DNA of 64,000 nt from Clostridium sp. CS001 (GTDB lineage: Bacteria > Bacillota > Clostridia > Clostridiales > Clostridiaceae), in assembly GCF_020443565.1 (NCBI RefSeq), contig NZ_JAIZZN010000004.1, positions 124,001 through 188,000 on the forward strand, read 5' to 3'. Position numbers and translations under genes: made by a program. The notes beneath the pieces were generated by a model. The model made no database searches. It was not told where the DNA came from and saw only the letters and a program-made list of their open reading frames with translations. Shown piece by piece: positions 45,826-53,671 of the stretch. How positions within the stretch are numbered: position 1 is the stretch's first letter; each line of letters begins with the position of its first letter.

Positions 45826-46830
45826 ATGGAAACTGAATCAACTAATTATTTAGAACTTGGAAGAAAAGTTCTTCTAGAATACAATATAACACCTCAAAAT
45901 TTACAAATATTACAAAGTAAGGGTCTGAAAACATTATGGAAATTCTCCTATAAAGGTACTACTTTATGTCTCAAGCGCTTGAAACATTCATTAGAAGAAG
46001 CACTTTTCTCAGTAAATGCTCAAATATATATAATAAATAATGGCGGTAATGTGCCAAGAATCCATCTTAATTCTAAAGGAAGCCCCATTACACAATTTAA
46101 CGAACAATTATTTGTATTATATAGTTGGGTTGATGGAAGAGATATGAATTTAGAGAATCCAAAAGATTTAACTTTAGCTTTGCAGGCATTGTCCAAATTT
46201 CATATTGACTCAATAGGATATGTTCCACCAACTACATCAATAATATCTTCAAAACTCGGCAAGTGGCCAGTTCAATATGAATCCATGAAAAATAGAATGC
46301 TAAAAATAAAAGAACTCTGCATACAAACACCTAATAATCCATCTTATTCCACCTATATAAAGCATATAGACCCCATTATAGAAGTTTGCAATAAATCAAT
46401 TACTTTAATTAATGATTCGCCTTATAGTTCTTTATGTAGCATTAATCAAAAGGATTCCTGCTTATGTCATCAAGATTATGGAACTGGAAATGTAATGCTA
46501 TCAAAAGAAGGATCTACTGTAATAGATTTAGACGGTGTTACCTATGACTTATCCATTAGAGATTTAAGAAAAATTATTGGTAAAAGGATGATGAAGTCTC
46601 AAAATTTTAATCCAAATATATTTGAATCCATTTTGAAATATTATGAAACAAATACTACTCTATCACTTGATTTAAAAAAAGTTTTAAAAATTGATTTAAT
46701 GTTCCCTCACTGGTTTTTTGGACTTGTAAAAACTTTGCATAAAAGTCCTAAAGCAATAGAAAGTGACAAGATTTCTTCTATTTCAAGGTTCGAACTAAAT
46801 AAGTTTTCTATTTTGCAGAGATGGCTTTAA
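45826..46830 (+). CDS. Second CotS-family kinase-like protein
   Basis: This 334-residue protein is a diverged paralogue of the one before it. The catalytic loop is CHQDYGTGN and the metal site is VIDLDGV, followed by a YDLSIRDLRKI block that parallels DLPIRDIRKF in the first copy. Both keep the putative catalytic Asp and Asn, so both could be active kinases. The start has an AGGAGG site and lies 21 bases after the first gene. The next gene starts 13 bases after its stop. A tandem pair suggests a two-protein complex in the coat, which is inference. Confidence 0.85.
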   Translation: METESTNYLELGRKVLLEYNITPQNLQILQSKGLKTLWKFSYKGTTLCLKRLKHSLEEALFSVNAQIYIINNGGNVPRIHLNSKGSPITQFNEQLFVLYSWVDGRDMNLENPKDLTLALQALSKFHIDSIGYVPPTTSIISSKLGKWPVQYESMKNRMLKIKELCIQTPNNPSYSTYIKHIDPIIEVCNKSITLINDSPYSSLCSINQKDSCLCHQDYGTGNVMLSKEGSTVIDLDGVTYDLSIRDLRKIIGKRMMKSQNFNPNIFESILKYYETNTTLSLDLKKVLKIDLMFPHWFFGLVKTLHKSPKAIESDKISSISRFELNKFSILQRWL

Positions 46831-46843
46831 GAGGAGTGTTATT

Positions 46844-47980
46844 ATGAAAATAGCTTTTATTTGTACAGAGAAACTTACCTTCCCTCCTATTAATGGTGGA
46901 GCAGTTCAAGTATATCTTGAAGGTGTCCTACCTATATTATCTGAGCATCATGAAATAACTGTGTTTTGTATACAAGATCCTAAGTTGCCAAGCAGAAATT
47001 CTGCAGATGGTATAAAATATATCAGGTTACCTGCAAGTACCACAGAAGAGTATGTACGAGGAATAAAACCCTATCTTACAAATGACTTTGATTTAGTGCA
47101 TGTATTTAATAGACCTCGCTGGGTTCCATTTTTGAGTAAAGATTTGACTTGTGCATTTAGCTTAAGTTTGCATAATGAAATGTTTCCGCATAAAAAAATC
47201 AATCCCGAATTAGCCACTGCATGTATTAATAGAGTAAGTTTCATTACAACAGTAAGTCAGTTTATTGCAAATGGAGTAAAAGAGTTATATCCTTTTGCCG
47301 CAAGTAAACTTCGCCCTGTATATTCTGCAGTAGACTGTAATATATTTAACCCAATTTGGGAGGATGACAAGAGCTCCTATAGAAATATTTTACGTGCAAA
47401 ATATGGTCTTCAAAATTATAAAACAATATTGAATATAGGCAGATTGACGCCAAAAAAAGGTAACCATATTGTATTAGATGCTATGAATTCTGTTATGAAA
47501 TCACATCCAAATACTGCTCTAATGATTATAGGAAGCAAGTGGTATGGTGGAAATGAAAGTACTGATTATATACAATTGTTAAAGAAATTATCTAAAGAAC
47601 TAAAAGGACCGGTTATCTTTACAGGCTTCTTAAGTCCTAATGAAATTCCAAAGTACTATAGCATAGGAGATGTATTCGTATGTATGTCGCAGTGGCAGGA
47701 ACCTTTAGCAAGGGTTCACTATGAAGCCATGGCTGCTGGATTACCTATTATAACCACCAATCGTGGGGGAAATGCAGAGGTAATGCAAGAAGGTGTAAAT
47801 GGTTATGTTATGAACGATTATAATAATCCAAGGGTGCTTGAGCAAAATATAGTTCGTCTTCTTGATAATGAAGGCTTAGCCCATAGACTAGGGATGAATG
47901 GTAGAAAAATAGCCTTGGAGAAATATAACTTTAATAGGTTAGCTAATGATTTATTAAAACTTTTTGATAGTGTAAAATAA
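46844..47980 (+). CDS. Glycosyltransferase family 4, CotSA-like
   Basis: This 378-residue GT-B enzyme starts KIAFICTEKLTFPPINGGAVQVYLEG, the family opening with its donor-side glycine-rich loop. The nucleotide-binding part has NIGRLTPKKGNHI and the E-x7-E block HYEAMAAGLPIITT. In Bacillus a related protein, CotSA, is encoded with CotS, and this gene follows two CotS-like genes. It may glycosylate a coat component, probably in the mother cell. The start has an AGAGGAG site. The epimerase gene follows 26 bases later. The donor sugar could be UDP-glucuronate or UDP-galacturonate, given the neighbours. Confidence 0.85.
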   Translation: MKIAFICTEKLTFPPINGGAVQVYLEGVLPILSEHHEITVFCIQDPKLPSRNSADGIKYIRLPASTTEEYVRGIKPYLTNDFDLVHVFNRPRWVPFLSKDLTCAFSLSLHNEMFPHKKINPELATACINRVSFITTVSQFIANGVKELYPFAASKLRPVYSAVDCNIFNPIWEDDKSSYRNILRAKYGLQNYKTILNIGRLTPKKGNHIVLDAMNSVMKSHPNTALMIIGSKWYGGNESTDYIQLLKKLSKELKGPVIFTGFLSPNEIPKYYSIGDVFVCMSQWQEPLARVHYEAMAAGLPIITTNRGGNAEVMQEGVNGYVMNDYNNPRVLEQNIVRLLDNEGLAHRLGMNGRKIALEKYNFNRLANDLLKLFDSVK

Positions 47981-48006
47981 ATTTAGGTTGATTGAGGGGT
48001 GTAACG

Positions 48007-49002
48007 TTGAATAATTCAATTTTAATAACTGGAGGGGCAGGTTTTATCGGTTCAACTCTTTGTGATTATTTAATAAAAAACAATCATAAAATAGTCATAA
48101 TTGATAATTTTAACGACTTTTATAACCCTAAAATAAAAAGATCAAATATTACAGAAATTAAACATTTAATGAAAATAAATAATATTCCAGATGATAATTT
48201 AATAATAGAAGAAGGCGACCTTCGAGATATTAACTTCTTAACAAAAGTATTTAGTTCATACACAATAGACCTTGTAGTTCATCTTGCAGCTATGGCAGGT
48301 GTTCGCCCCTCCATCATAGACCCGATTTTATACAATGAAGTAAACGTTAGTGGAACACTAAACTTATTAGACCTTTGTAATAAATTCGGTATAAATAAGT
48401 TTATCTTTGCTTCCTCTTCTTCTGTATATGGTAATAATAGAAAACTTCCCTTTGCTGAAGTAGATTCTGTAAACTTCCCAATATCACCTTATGCATCCAC
48501 TAAAAAATCCGGGGAACTTTTATGCCATGTTTATAGTCACTTATATGGAATTAATATAGCTTGTTTAAGGTTTTTCACTGTTTATGGACCAAGGCAAAGA
48601 CCTGATTTAGCAATTTATAAGTTTACAAAACTTATATCAGAAGAAAAACAAATTTCTATTTTTGGAGATGGGACTTCGGAAAGAGACTACACCTATATAG
48701 ATGATATAATTCAGGGAATAGACAAAGCAATTAGCTGGTCAAGTATAGGTAGCCACAAGTATGAAATCTTTAACTTAGGCAGATCTGATACTATTATGCT
48801 ACGTTATCTAGTTGAGAGATTAGAATCTGAACTTGGTGTTAAAGCTAATATAGAATATTTACCTATGCAACCTGGAGATGTAGCAATAACCTACGCTGAC
48901 ATTTCTAAATCTAAGGAAATTCTCGGATACAACCCGGTTATAAAATTTGATGATGGAATTTCAAAATTCGTTAGGTGGTTCTTAAATTTGAATTTACAAT
49001 GA
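48007..49002 (+). CDS. UDP-glucuronate 4-epimerase-like NAD-dependent epimerase
   Basis: This 331-residue extended short-chain dehydrogenase has the NAD loop ITGGAGFIGSTL, the SSSSVYGNN block and the catalytic tyrosine/lysine in YASTKKSGE. The RFFTVYGPRQRPDLAIYKF block is typical of the branch that includes UDP-glucuronate 4-epimerases. It would give UDP-galacturonate from UDP-glucuronate. I start at the TTG at 48007, since GAGGGGTG stands seven bases before it; the frame extends to 47992. The UDP-glucose dehydrogenase gene lies directly opposite and would supply its substrate. Confidence 0.82.
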   Translation: MNNSILITGGAGFIGSTLCDYLIKNNHKIVIIDNFNDFYNPKIKRSNITEIKHLMKINNIPDDNLIIEEGDLRDINFLTKVFSSYTIDLVVHLAAMAGVRPSIIDPILYNEVNVSGTLNLLDLCNKFGINKFIFASSSSVYGNNRKLPFAEVDSVNFPISPYASTKKSGELLCHVYSHLYGINIACLRFFTVYGPRQRPDLAIYKFTKLISEEKQISIFGDGTSERDYTYIDDIIQGIDKAISWSSIGSHKYEIFNLGRSDTIMLRYLVERLESELGVKANIEYLPMQPGDVAITYADISKSKEILGYNPVIKFDDGISKFVRWFLNLNLQ

Positions 49003-49044
49003 AAATATGTGAATTTATGTAGTCTTGTAAATTTGCTGAAAATA

Positions 49045-49076
49045 AGGCTGGTACTTTAACTTAAAAGTACCAGCCT
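49045..49076. terminator. Terminator between convergent genes
   Basis: AGGCTGGTACTTT (49045-49057) pairs with AAAGTACCAGCCT (49064-49076). The minus strand continues TTATTTTC, which serves the dehydrogenase gene. It may also stop the coat operon on the plus strand. Confidence 0.85.
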
Positions 49077-49092
49077 ACTATTAGTAAACAAC

Positions 49093-50400
49093 TCATTTCT
49101 TAATATTTCCTTTTCCTATGGAGTAATAAGCTGTTATATTAGCTTCTTTAACTTTATTAATATCGAGCACATTTCTCCCATCTACTATTACTGTTTCCTT
49201 CATAAGTTCGTTAGTCTTATTTAAATCCATGTCATAAAATTCACTCCACTCTGTGCAAATTATCATTGCATCACAACCCTCTAAACATTCATACATATCT
49301 TGGCTATAAACTATATCAGGAAGTATACTTTTTATATCTTTTGTAACCATTGGGTCATATGCCTTCACTTTAACTTTATTTCTTAATAGCTCCTTAATTA
49401 TATATATAGATGGTGCTTCACGAATATCATCTGTGCCCGGCTTAAAAGTTAATCCTAAAATCGCTATAGTTTTGCCATGGAGATTTTTAAAATGCTCTTT
49501 TAATATTTTCACTGGTAAAACTCTCTGTTTTTCATTTACATCAACAGTAGTTCTTATAATTTTAAGATCACAATGATGATTTTCAGATATTTTAACTAAA
49601 GCTTTTGTATCCTTTGGAAAACAAGCTCCCCCATAACCTATGCCTGCTTTTAAAAATAATGGTGAAATTCTCTGATCAAGGCCTAAAGCATAGGCTATTA
49701 CATCAATATCTGCCCCAACTTTATTACAAAGATTAGCTATTTCATTCATAAATGAAATCTTTACAGATAAAAAAGCATTAGAGGTGTATTTAATCAGCTC
49801 TGCTGTTTCAGGATTCGTAAATACCATTGTTATTTTAAATGGTTCGTACAGCTGCCTCATTGTTTGTTCTGATTTTTCTGTTTCATAGCCTATCACTATC
49901 TTGTCACCATAGAAAAAATCATGTATAGCTTTACCTTCTCTTAAGAATTCAGGATTAGAAACCACATCAAAATATTCCTTCGGTACATGATTTTCTAACA
50001 ATCTTCTTTTTAAATGTTTTTGAGTACCTACTGGAACTGTACTTTTAGTTACAACTATTTTATATTTGTCAATATATAGTGAAATTGAATCTATCACTTG
50101 TTCCACTTGCCTAATATCTACATCCCAATTTCCCTTTGTTGGAGTTCCAACAGCAATAAATATTATATCTGAAGAACTAACTCCCAGTTCCATGTCATGG
50201 GTGAATTGAACACTATTTGTACTTAAAGCTTCTTTTAATAACTCATCTAAACCTTCTTCAAATATAGTTGGCGTACCTCTTTTTAGCATAATTAACTTAT
50301 CTAAATCTTTTTCAACGCAAATTACTTTATTTTCTTTTTTAGCAAAGCATAATGCAGTTATAAGCCCTACATAACCAGCTCCAATAACGCATATATTCAT
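49093..50400 (-). CDS. ugd: UDP-glucose 6-dehydrogenase
   Basis: This 435-residue enzyme oxidises UDP-glucose to UDP-glucuronate. The NAD loop is VIGAGYVGLITALCFA. The middle has VTKSTVPVGTQ and SNPEFLREGKAI. The catalytic cysteine is in GYGGACFPKDTKAL, and the UDP site includes LTFKPGTDDIREAPS. These features separate it from the WbpA-like enzyme at 13322-14638. It faces the epimerase gene, so its promoter is separate. GalU would make its substrate. The start has an AGAGGAG site. Confidence 0.93.
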   Translation of the reverse strand: MNICVIGAGYVGLITALCFAKKENKVICVEKDLDKLIMLKRGTPTIFEEGLDELLKEALSTNSVQFTHDMELGVSSSDIIFIAVGTPTKGNWDVDIRQVEQVIDSISLYIDKYKIVVTKSTVPVGTQKHLKRRLLENHVPKEYFDVVSNPEFLREGKAIHDFFYGDKIVIGYETEKSEQTMRQLYEPFKITMVFTNPETAELIKYTSNAFLSVKISFMNEIANLCNKVGADIDVIAYALGLDQRISPLFLKAGIGYGGACFPKDTKALVKISENHHCDLKIIRTTVDVNEKQRVLPVKILKEHFKNLHGKTIAILGLTFKPGTDDIREAPSIYIIKELLRNKVKVKAYDPMVTKDIKSILPDIVYSQDMYECLEGCDAMIICTEWSEFYDMDLNKTNELMKETVIVDGRNVLDINKVKEANITAYYSIGKGNIKK

Positions 50401-50734
50401 AAAATCACATTCTCCTCTTTTATAGTATCACATTTTTTTCTTCTACATTTGCCTGTATATCATCATTTTCCTTCGTAACCTCTAAACTAATTGTTCTCTG
50501 ATAAATTGTGTTTATTAATGAAGGACATACTCTTACTTATTTTTATTTCATTTCAAAGCATGCTTCTTCGTATATAAATACTATATGAGGAGATTCATGA
50601 ATTGGTGAAAGTTCATCCATTTCTTAATGTAGTTTGAAGACTTTCCTTATAAAATAGTTTTAAAGTAAAAGCACTATATTGCATATTTACAATATAGTGC
50701 TTTGCTTAATTTATATATTTTTAAAATTTTATGA
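50401..50734. other. Intergenic region of 334 bases upstream of ugd
   Basis: It holds the terminator of the antiporter gene (50661-50703) and the upstream region of ugd. I found no further gene or convincing promoter. Confidence 0.5.
50661..50703 (-). terminator. Terminator after the antiporter gene
   Basis: AAAGCACTATATTG (50668-50681) pairs with CAATATAGTGCTTT (50690-50703). On the minus strand TTTTACTTT follows. It lies 31 bases after the antiporter stop. Confidence 0.85.
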
Positions 50735-52213
50735 TTATGCAGATAAATTTTCTTTACTGCTTGTCTTAATATTTTTCTTTAATCTAACGTTAGGTTCTGT
50801 TGGCAATTTAAATAATGGTATAAATCTGTCTAGTCCTGTTAACGTAAGCAGTAATAATGACCCTACTGCTACCATAGCCATAAAGTTATACTTTATTATA
50901 TCTAGTGGTACAAACTGGTGAAGTGGATAAACTGCTGTAGCTATTCCCACATAGAAACCTATATATACATGCCATGGAATAAGTTGTGATCCAAATACTC
51001 CAAGTGCATCTCCAAAAGTAGCATTTCTTAAACGTAATGTATACATATCTTCTTCGCTACCCTCTACGTTATCTTCAAGTAAAGTTCTAATTATTGGTCC
51101 AACTGTTACTATCTGTGCCATTTCATCTGCTAATGCAGCATTTCCTAAAATTGATAACATACCATTCCAAAACATAAGTTCACGTACATTTCTTGAAATT
51201 TTAGAAACTAAATTTGATAATGGAGCAAATGCTTGCATTTTACCCATGATACCACCAAAGGCACCAACCCACATCATCATAACAATAACCCATGAACCTG
51301 CACCTTCAAATCCTGTATATATTAAATCTAAGAACGAAGATACTGATTGTACTGTTCCCGCTACTAGTCCAAGGACTAAACATGCTATTATTCCAAGTCC
51401 TAAACACGCAAGAGTTGGAAGACCCTTAATTGCTACTGCAAGTACAATTAATAATGGAATTATCATGTACACCGGAACTCCACTTTTAACTTGATTTAAA
51501 AGTTCAACTGCAGAAGGTCTAGCTTCTTGAAGTGATGTCCATACTTCTTTGGGAATTTGATTTATTGCATCTCCTGCACTACCAGCTGTGGTTGGAAGTC
51601 CCATTCCAACACTTACTGCGTAGAAAATGATTGCAGTTATTGCTAAACATAGAATAGACCATACCCCTTGATGTCTTATTCTATGAATAACTTCAACTCT
51701 TTGGATACCCGAGCTTACCACAGTGGTGTCCGAAATAAGACCTATATTGTCTCCAAAGCAAGCTCCACCAGCAATTGCTGCTGTAGTAAGTAATACATTA
51801 CCACCTAGTATGTGGTTAAGCCATAGGAATATTGGAGCGCAAGCTGCAAACGTTCCCCATGACGTTCCTGTTGCTACTGATAGTATTGCTGTTACCATAA
51901 ATCCTGTTACTGCAACAGTTCTTGCTGTTAATCCAAGATTTAATGACATATTAATTATTGCTGCTCCAACCCCTGTTGCCATAAAAGCTTCAGCCATTGC
52001 ATAAGCAAGCATTAATATAAAGAAAACCAATTGCATTTCTTTTACGTTATCTACCGCTGCATCAACAATGTCATTAAATTTAAATCTACATGTCAATGCT
52101 GCAACTAAAGCTGCGTAAACTGTCGCAATTGGTGCTGCAAGTAATGCATTCATTCCGGATATCATAAGTCCTGCCATTACAAATACTGGTGATATTTTTA
52201 GTAAAGCTACCAT
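50735..52213 (-). CDS. NhaC-family Na+/H+ antiporter-type transporter
   Basis: This 492-residue protein has 11 or 12 hydrophobic segments and should lie in the cytoplasmic membrane. It resembles the NhaC family, with TGTSWGTFAACAPIFLWL and GGACFGDNIGLISDTTVVSS, where Asp and Ser/Thr probably bind the ion. The family includes Na+/H+ antiporters and organic-acid or amino-acid exchangers, so the substrate is not certain. The start has a GGGGG site. A good promoter and three copies of a TTACATAAA element precede it, so expression is probably regulated. Confidence 0.83.
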   Translation of the reverse strand: MVALLKISPVFVMAGLMISGMNALLAAPIATVYAALVAALTCRFKFNDIVDAAVDNVKEMQLVFFILMLAYAMAEAFMATGVGAAIINMSLNLGLTARTVAVTGFMVTAILSVATGTSWGTFAACAPIFLWLNHILGGNVLLTTAAIAGGACFGDNIGLISDTTVVSSGIQRVEVIHRIRHQGVWSILCLAITAIIFYAVSVGMGLPTTAGSAGDAINQIPKEVWTSLQEARPSAVELLNQVKSGVPVYMIIPLLIVLAVAIKGLPTLACLGLGIIACLVLGLVAGTVQSVSSFLDLIYTGFEGAGSWVIVMMMWVGAFGGIMGKMQAFAPLSNLVSKISRNVRELMFWNGMLSILGNAALADEMAQIVTVGPIIRTLLEDNVEGSEEDMYTLRLRNATFGDALGVFGSQLIPWHVYIGFYVGIATAVYPLHQFVPLDIIKYNFMAMVAVGSLLLLTLTGLDRFIPLFKLPTEPNVRLKKNIKTSSKENLSA

Positions 52214-52243
52214 TTATAAGTCCCCCATTCAAGTTTGGTTTCG

Positions 52244-52253
52244 TTTACATAAA
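52244..52253. promoter_or_regulatory. TTTACATAAA element, copy 1
   Basis: TTTACATAAA occurs here and again at 52271-52280, both in the leader of the antiporter gene. The reverse form TTTATGTAA stands at 52375-52383, upstream of the -35 box. This placement could be an operator set. Confidence 0.4.
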
Positions 52254-52270
52254 GTTACATGGTTTTTAGC

Positions 52271-52280
52271 TTTACATAAA
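52271..52280. promoter_or_regulatory. TTTACATAAA element, copy 2
   Basis: It is identical to the copy at 52244-52253, with starts 27 bases apart, and lies about 20 bases below the -10 box on the minus strand. Confidence 0.4.
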
Positions 52281-52300
52281 CTTTCTTTCGTACAATAGCT

Positions 52301-52329
52301 ATTATATACTATATTTCTGAATAATTCAA
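52301..52329 (-). promoter_or_regulatory. Promoter of the antiporter gene
   Basis: On the minus strand TTGAAT (52324-52329) and a perfect TATAAT (52301-52306) are exactly 17 bases apart. The leader to the ATG would be about 80 bases. Confidence 0.7.
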
Positions 52330-52631
52330 TTATTTTTGATAACCTTTGATAAAAAATAGTCATCTTAATGTAATTTTATGTAATACTCTCGTTTTGATTC
52401 ATATAGTACTAATAATGAACATTAAATACATCTATTTCCTTATAAACCCCTTCATTCATTGACTTTAAACATAACTTATTTATTATATTTTGATAAATGT
52501 AAAATGATGCTATAAGTAATGTCATTAATCTTTAGCATATTCATAAATTCTTTGATAACTTATTAACAAGTTGAAACGTGCAAACTACTATATTGTATTT
52601 GTACAGGTGCACAAGAACAATAGTTTCTTAC

Positions 52632-52660
52632 AAAAAAAGAAGGGCATACATTGCCCTTCT
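52632..52660 (-). terminator. Terminator after the acetate-transporter-like gene
   Basis: AGAAGGGC (52638-52645) pairs with GCCCTTCT (52653-52660). On the minus strand seven T follow. It lies 18 bases after the stop. Confidence 0.92.
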
Positions 52661-52678
52661 AAAATTTTTATTAATAAA

Positions 52679-53296
52679 TTACTTTTTAAATATACCAAAA
52701 GGCTTTCCTACTGGCAGAAACGTTCTTCCAAAGTGAGGGTTTAAAACTGCAGCAGCGGATCCATAAAAAGAAAATAGTGCAATTAATAATTCAGAGTATG
52801 CTGCAAGACCATGTGAAAAATCATGCATAACTCCAAAAGTACTAAGTGCTAATCCTATAAATAGAAAATCAATAAGTACAAATATTGTAAATAAAACCTT
52901 ATGAGTTTCTGCAGCACCTATAGTCATGAATAATGAAAAAATCAAGTACCCTACATATGCAAATGCTAATTGTTTTGGATCTACAGTTGATGCTAAGGCT
53001 TGACCAAATACTCCTGCTTTAATAAGCCATGAGGCTCCAACCGCAAGCCAAAAGAATCCAAAACCTCCAAAAGCTGTAGTTCCAAAAACATTGTTACGTT
53101 TTGAATCATTAAAGCATGCAAATAATTGAGCAAATCCACCTAAGAATATAGCCCATGGCAGTATAAAAGATACGCCATCTGTAAGTCCAAGTTTTTGTGA
53201 AGATGCCACAAGTGTTACCATTGCAAGCCCAAATAGCCCTAAAGCAGATGGATCTGCATTTGTTATCCTTACATTTTGTGTTTCATTGGTAGTCAT
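52679..53296 (-). CDS. GPR1/FUN34/YaaH-family acetate transporter-like protein
   Basis: This 205-residue membrane protein has about six hydrophobic segments, the size of the YaaH/SatP family. The N-terminal block NADPSALGLFGLAMVTLV matches the family signature NPAPLGL, with a serine in place of the second proline. SatP proteins move acetate or succinate with protons. The start has an AAGGAGG site. It is a single-gene unit between the reductase gene and the antiporter gene. Its strong promoter with a consensus TTGACA suggests high expression. Confidence 0.85.
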   Translation of the reverse strand: MTTNETQNVRITNADPSALGLFGLAMVTLVASSQKLGLTDGVSFILPWAIFLGGFAQLFACFNDSKRNNVFGTTAFGGFGFFWLAVGASWLIKAGVFGQALASTVDPKQLAFAYVGYLIFSLFMTIGAAETHKVLFTIFVLIDFLFIGLALSTFGVMHDFSHGLAAYSELLIALFSFYGSAAAVLNPHFGRTFLPVGKPFGIFKK

Positions 53297-53376
53297 AAAT
53301 TTCCTCCTTGTTTTTCTCTAAATGAGATAATGATAAAATAGCTTTTATTATCTTTAAAAATAATAATTCCTATATG

Positions 53377-53405
53377 AAAATAACAGAAAAATATCATATT
53401 GTCAA
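53377..53405 (-). promoter_or_regulatory. Promoter of the acetate-transporter-like gene
   Basis: On the minus strand a perfect TTGACA (53400-53405) and TATTTT (53377-53382) are 17 bases apart, with a TG just before the -10 box (extended -10). Confidence 0.65.
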
Positions 53406-53558
53406 AGGTTTTGTAGTATTTTGTAGACTTATTTTTACCTAGTATATGCTTTATAATATTATGGTATAATTCTCTTAGAAAAATCTTTAAGTTTTAATTG
53501 TGTACGCTAAGGTTTTGTATAAACTTCTTTTTGCGCACCATGCCTGGCGCACAAAAGC

Positions 53559-53591
53559 ATAAAAATCCTCTTGTTAAAAAAGGATTTTTAT
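53559..53591. terminator. Hairpin terminator after the bilR-like gene
   Basis: ATAAAAATCCT (53559-53569) pairs with AGGATTTTTAT (53581-53591), with T-rich flanks on both strands. It lies 80 bases after the reductase stop. Confidence 0.7.
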
Positions 53592-53671
53592 ACTTTTTTA
53601 GTAGTAACACTTTTTTTGCTTAATGGCTACTTTCCCTAAGTTTGTAGCCACAACTAGAAGTTATTTATATC

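Larger units (their letters stand above)
52214..52678. other. Regulatory intergenic region of 465 bases
   Basis: It holds the antiporter promoter (52301-52329), three TTACATAAA-type elements and, at the far end, the terminator of the acetate-transporter-like gene (52632-52660). Between 52390 and 52630 I see nothing convincing. Confidence 0.5.
53297..53671. other. Intergenic region of 375 bases
   Basis: It holds the transporter promoter (53377-53405) and the hairpin after the reductase gene (53559-53591). A GC-rich inverted repeat (TGCGC...GCGCA, 53532-53551) lies between them; I cannot assign it. A second small hairpin, GGCTAC...GTAGCC, lies near 53625-53648 without a T-run. Confidence 0.5.

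Noticed and set aside
52214-52300. Riboswitch in the antiporter leader
   Set aside because: The leader of about 80 bases has only direct repeats and no stem set followed by a terminator or sequestered ribosome site.
53532-53551. TGCGC...GCGCA repeat as the reductase terminator
   Set aside because: The stem is only five base pairs and lies downstream of a much better hairpin with T-runs at 53559-53591.
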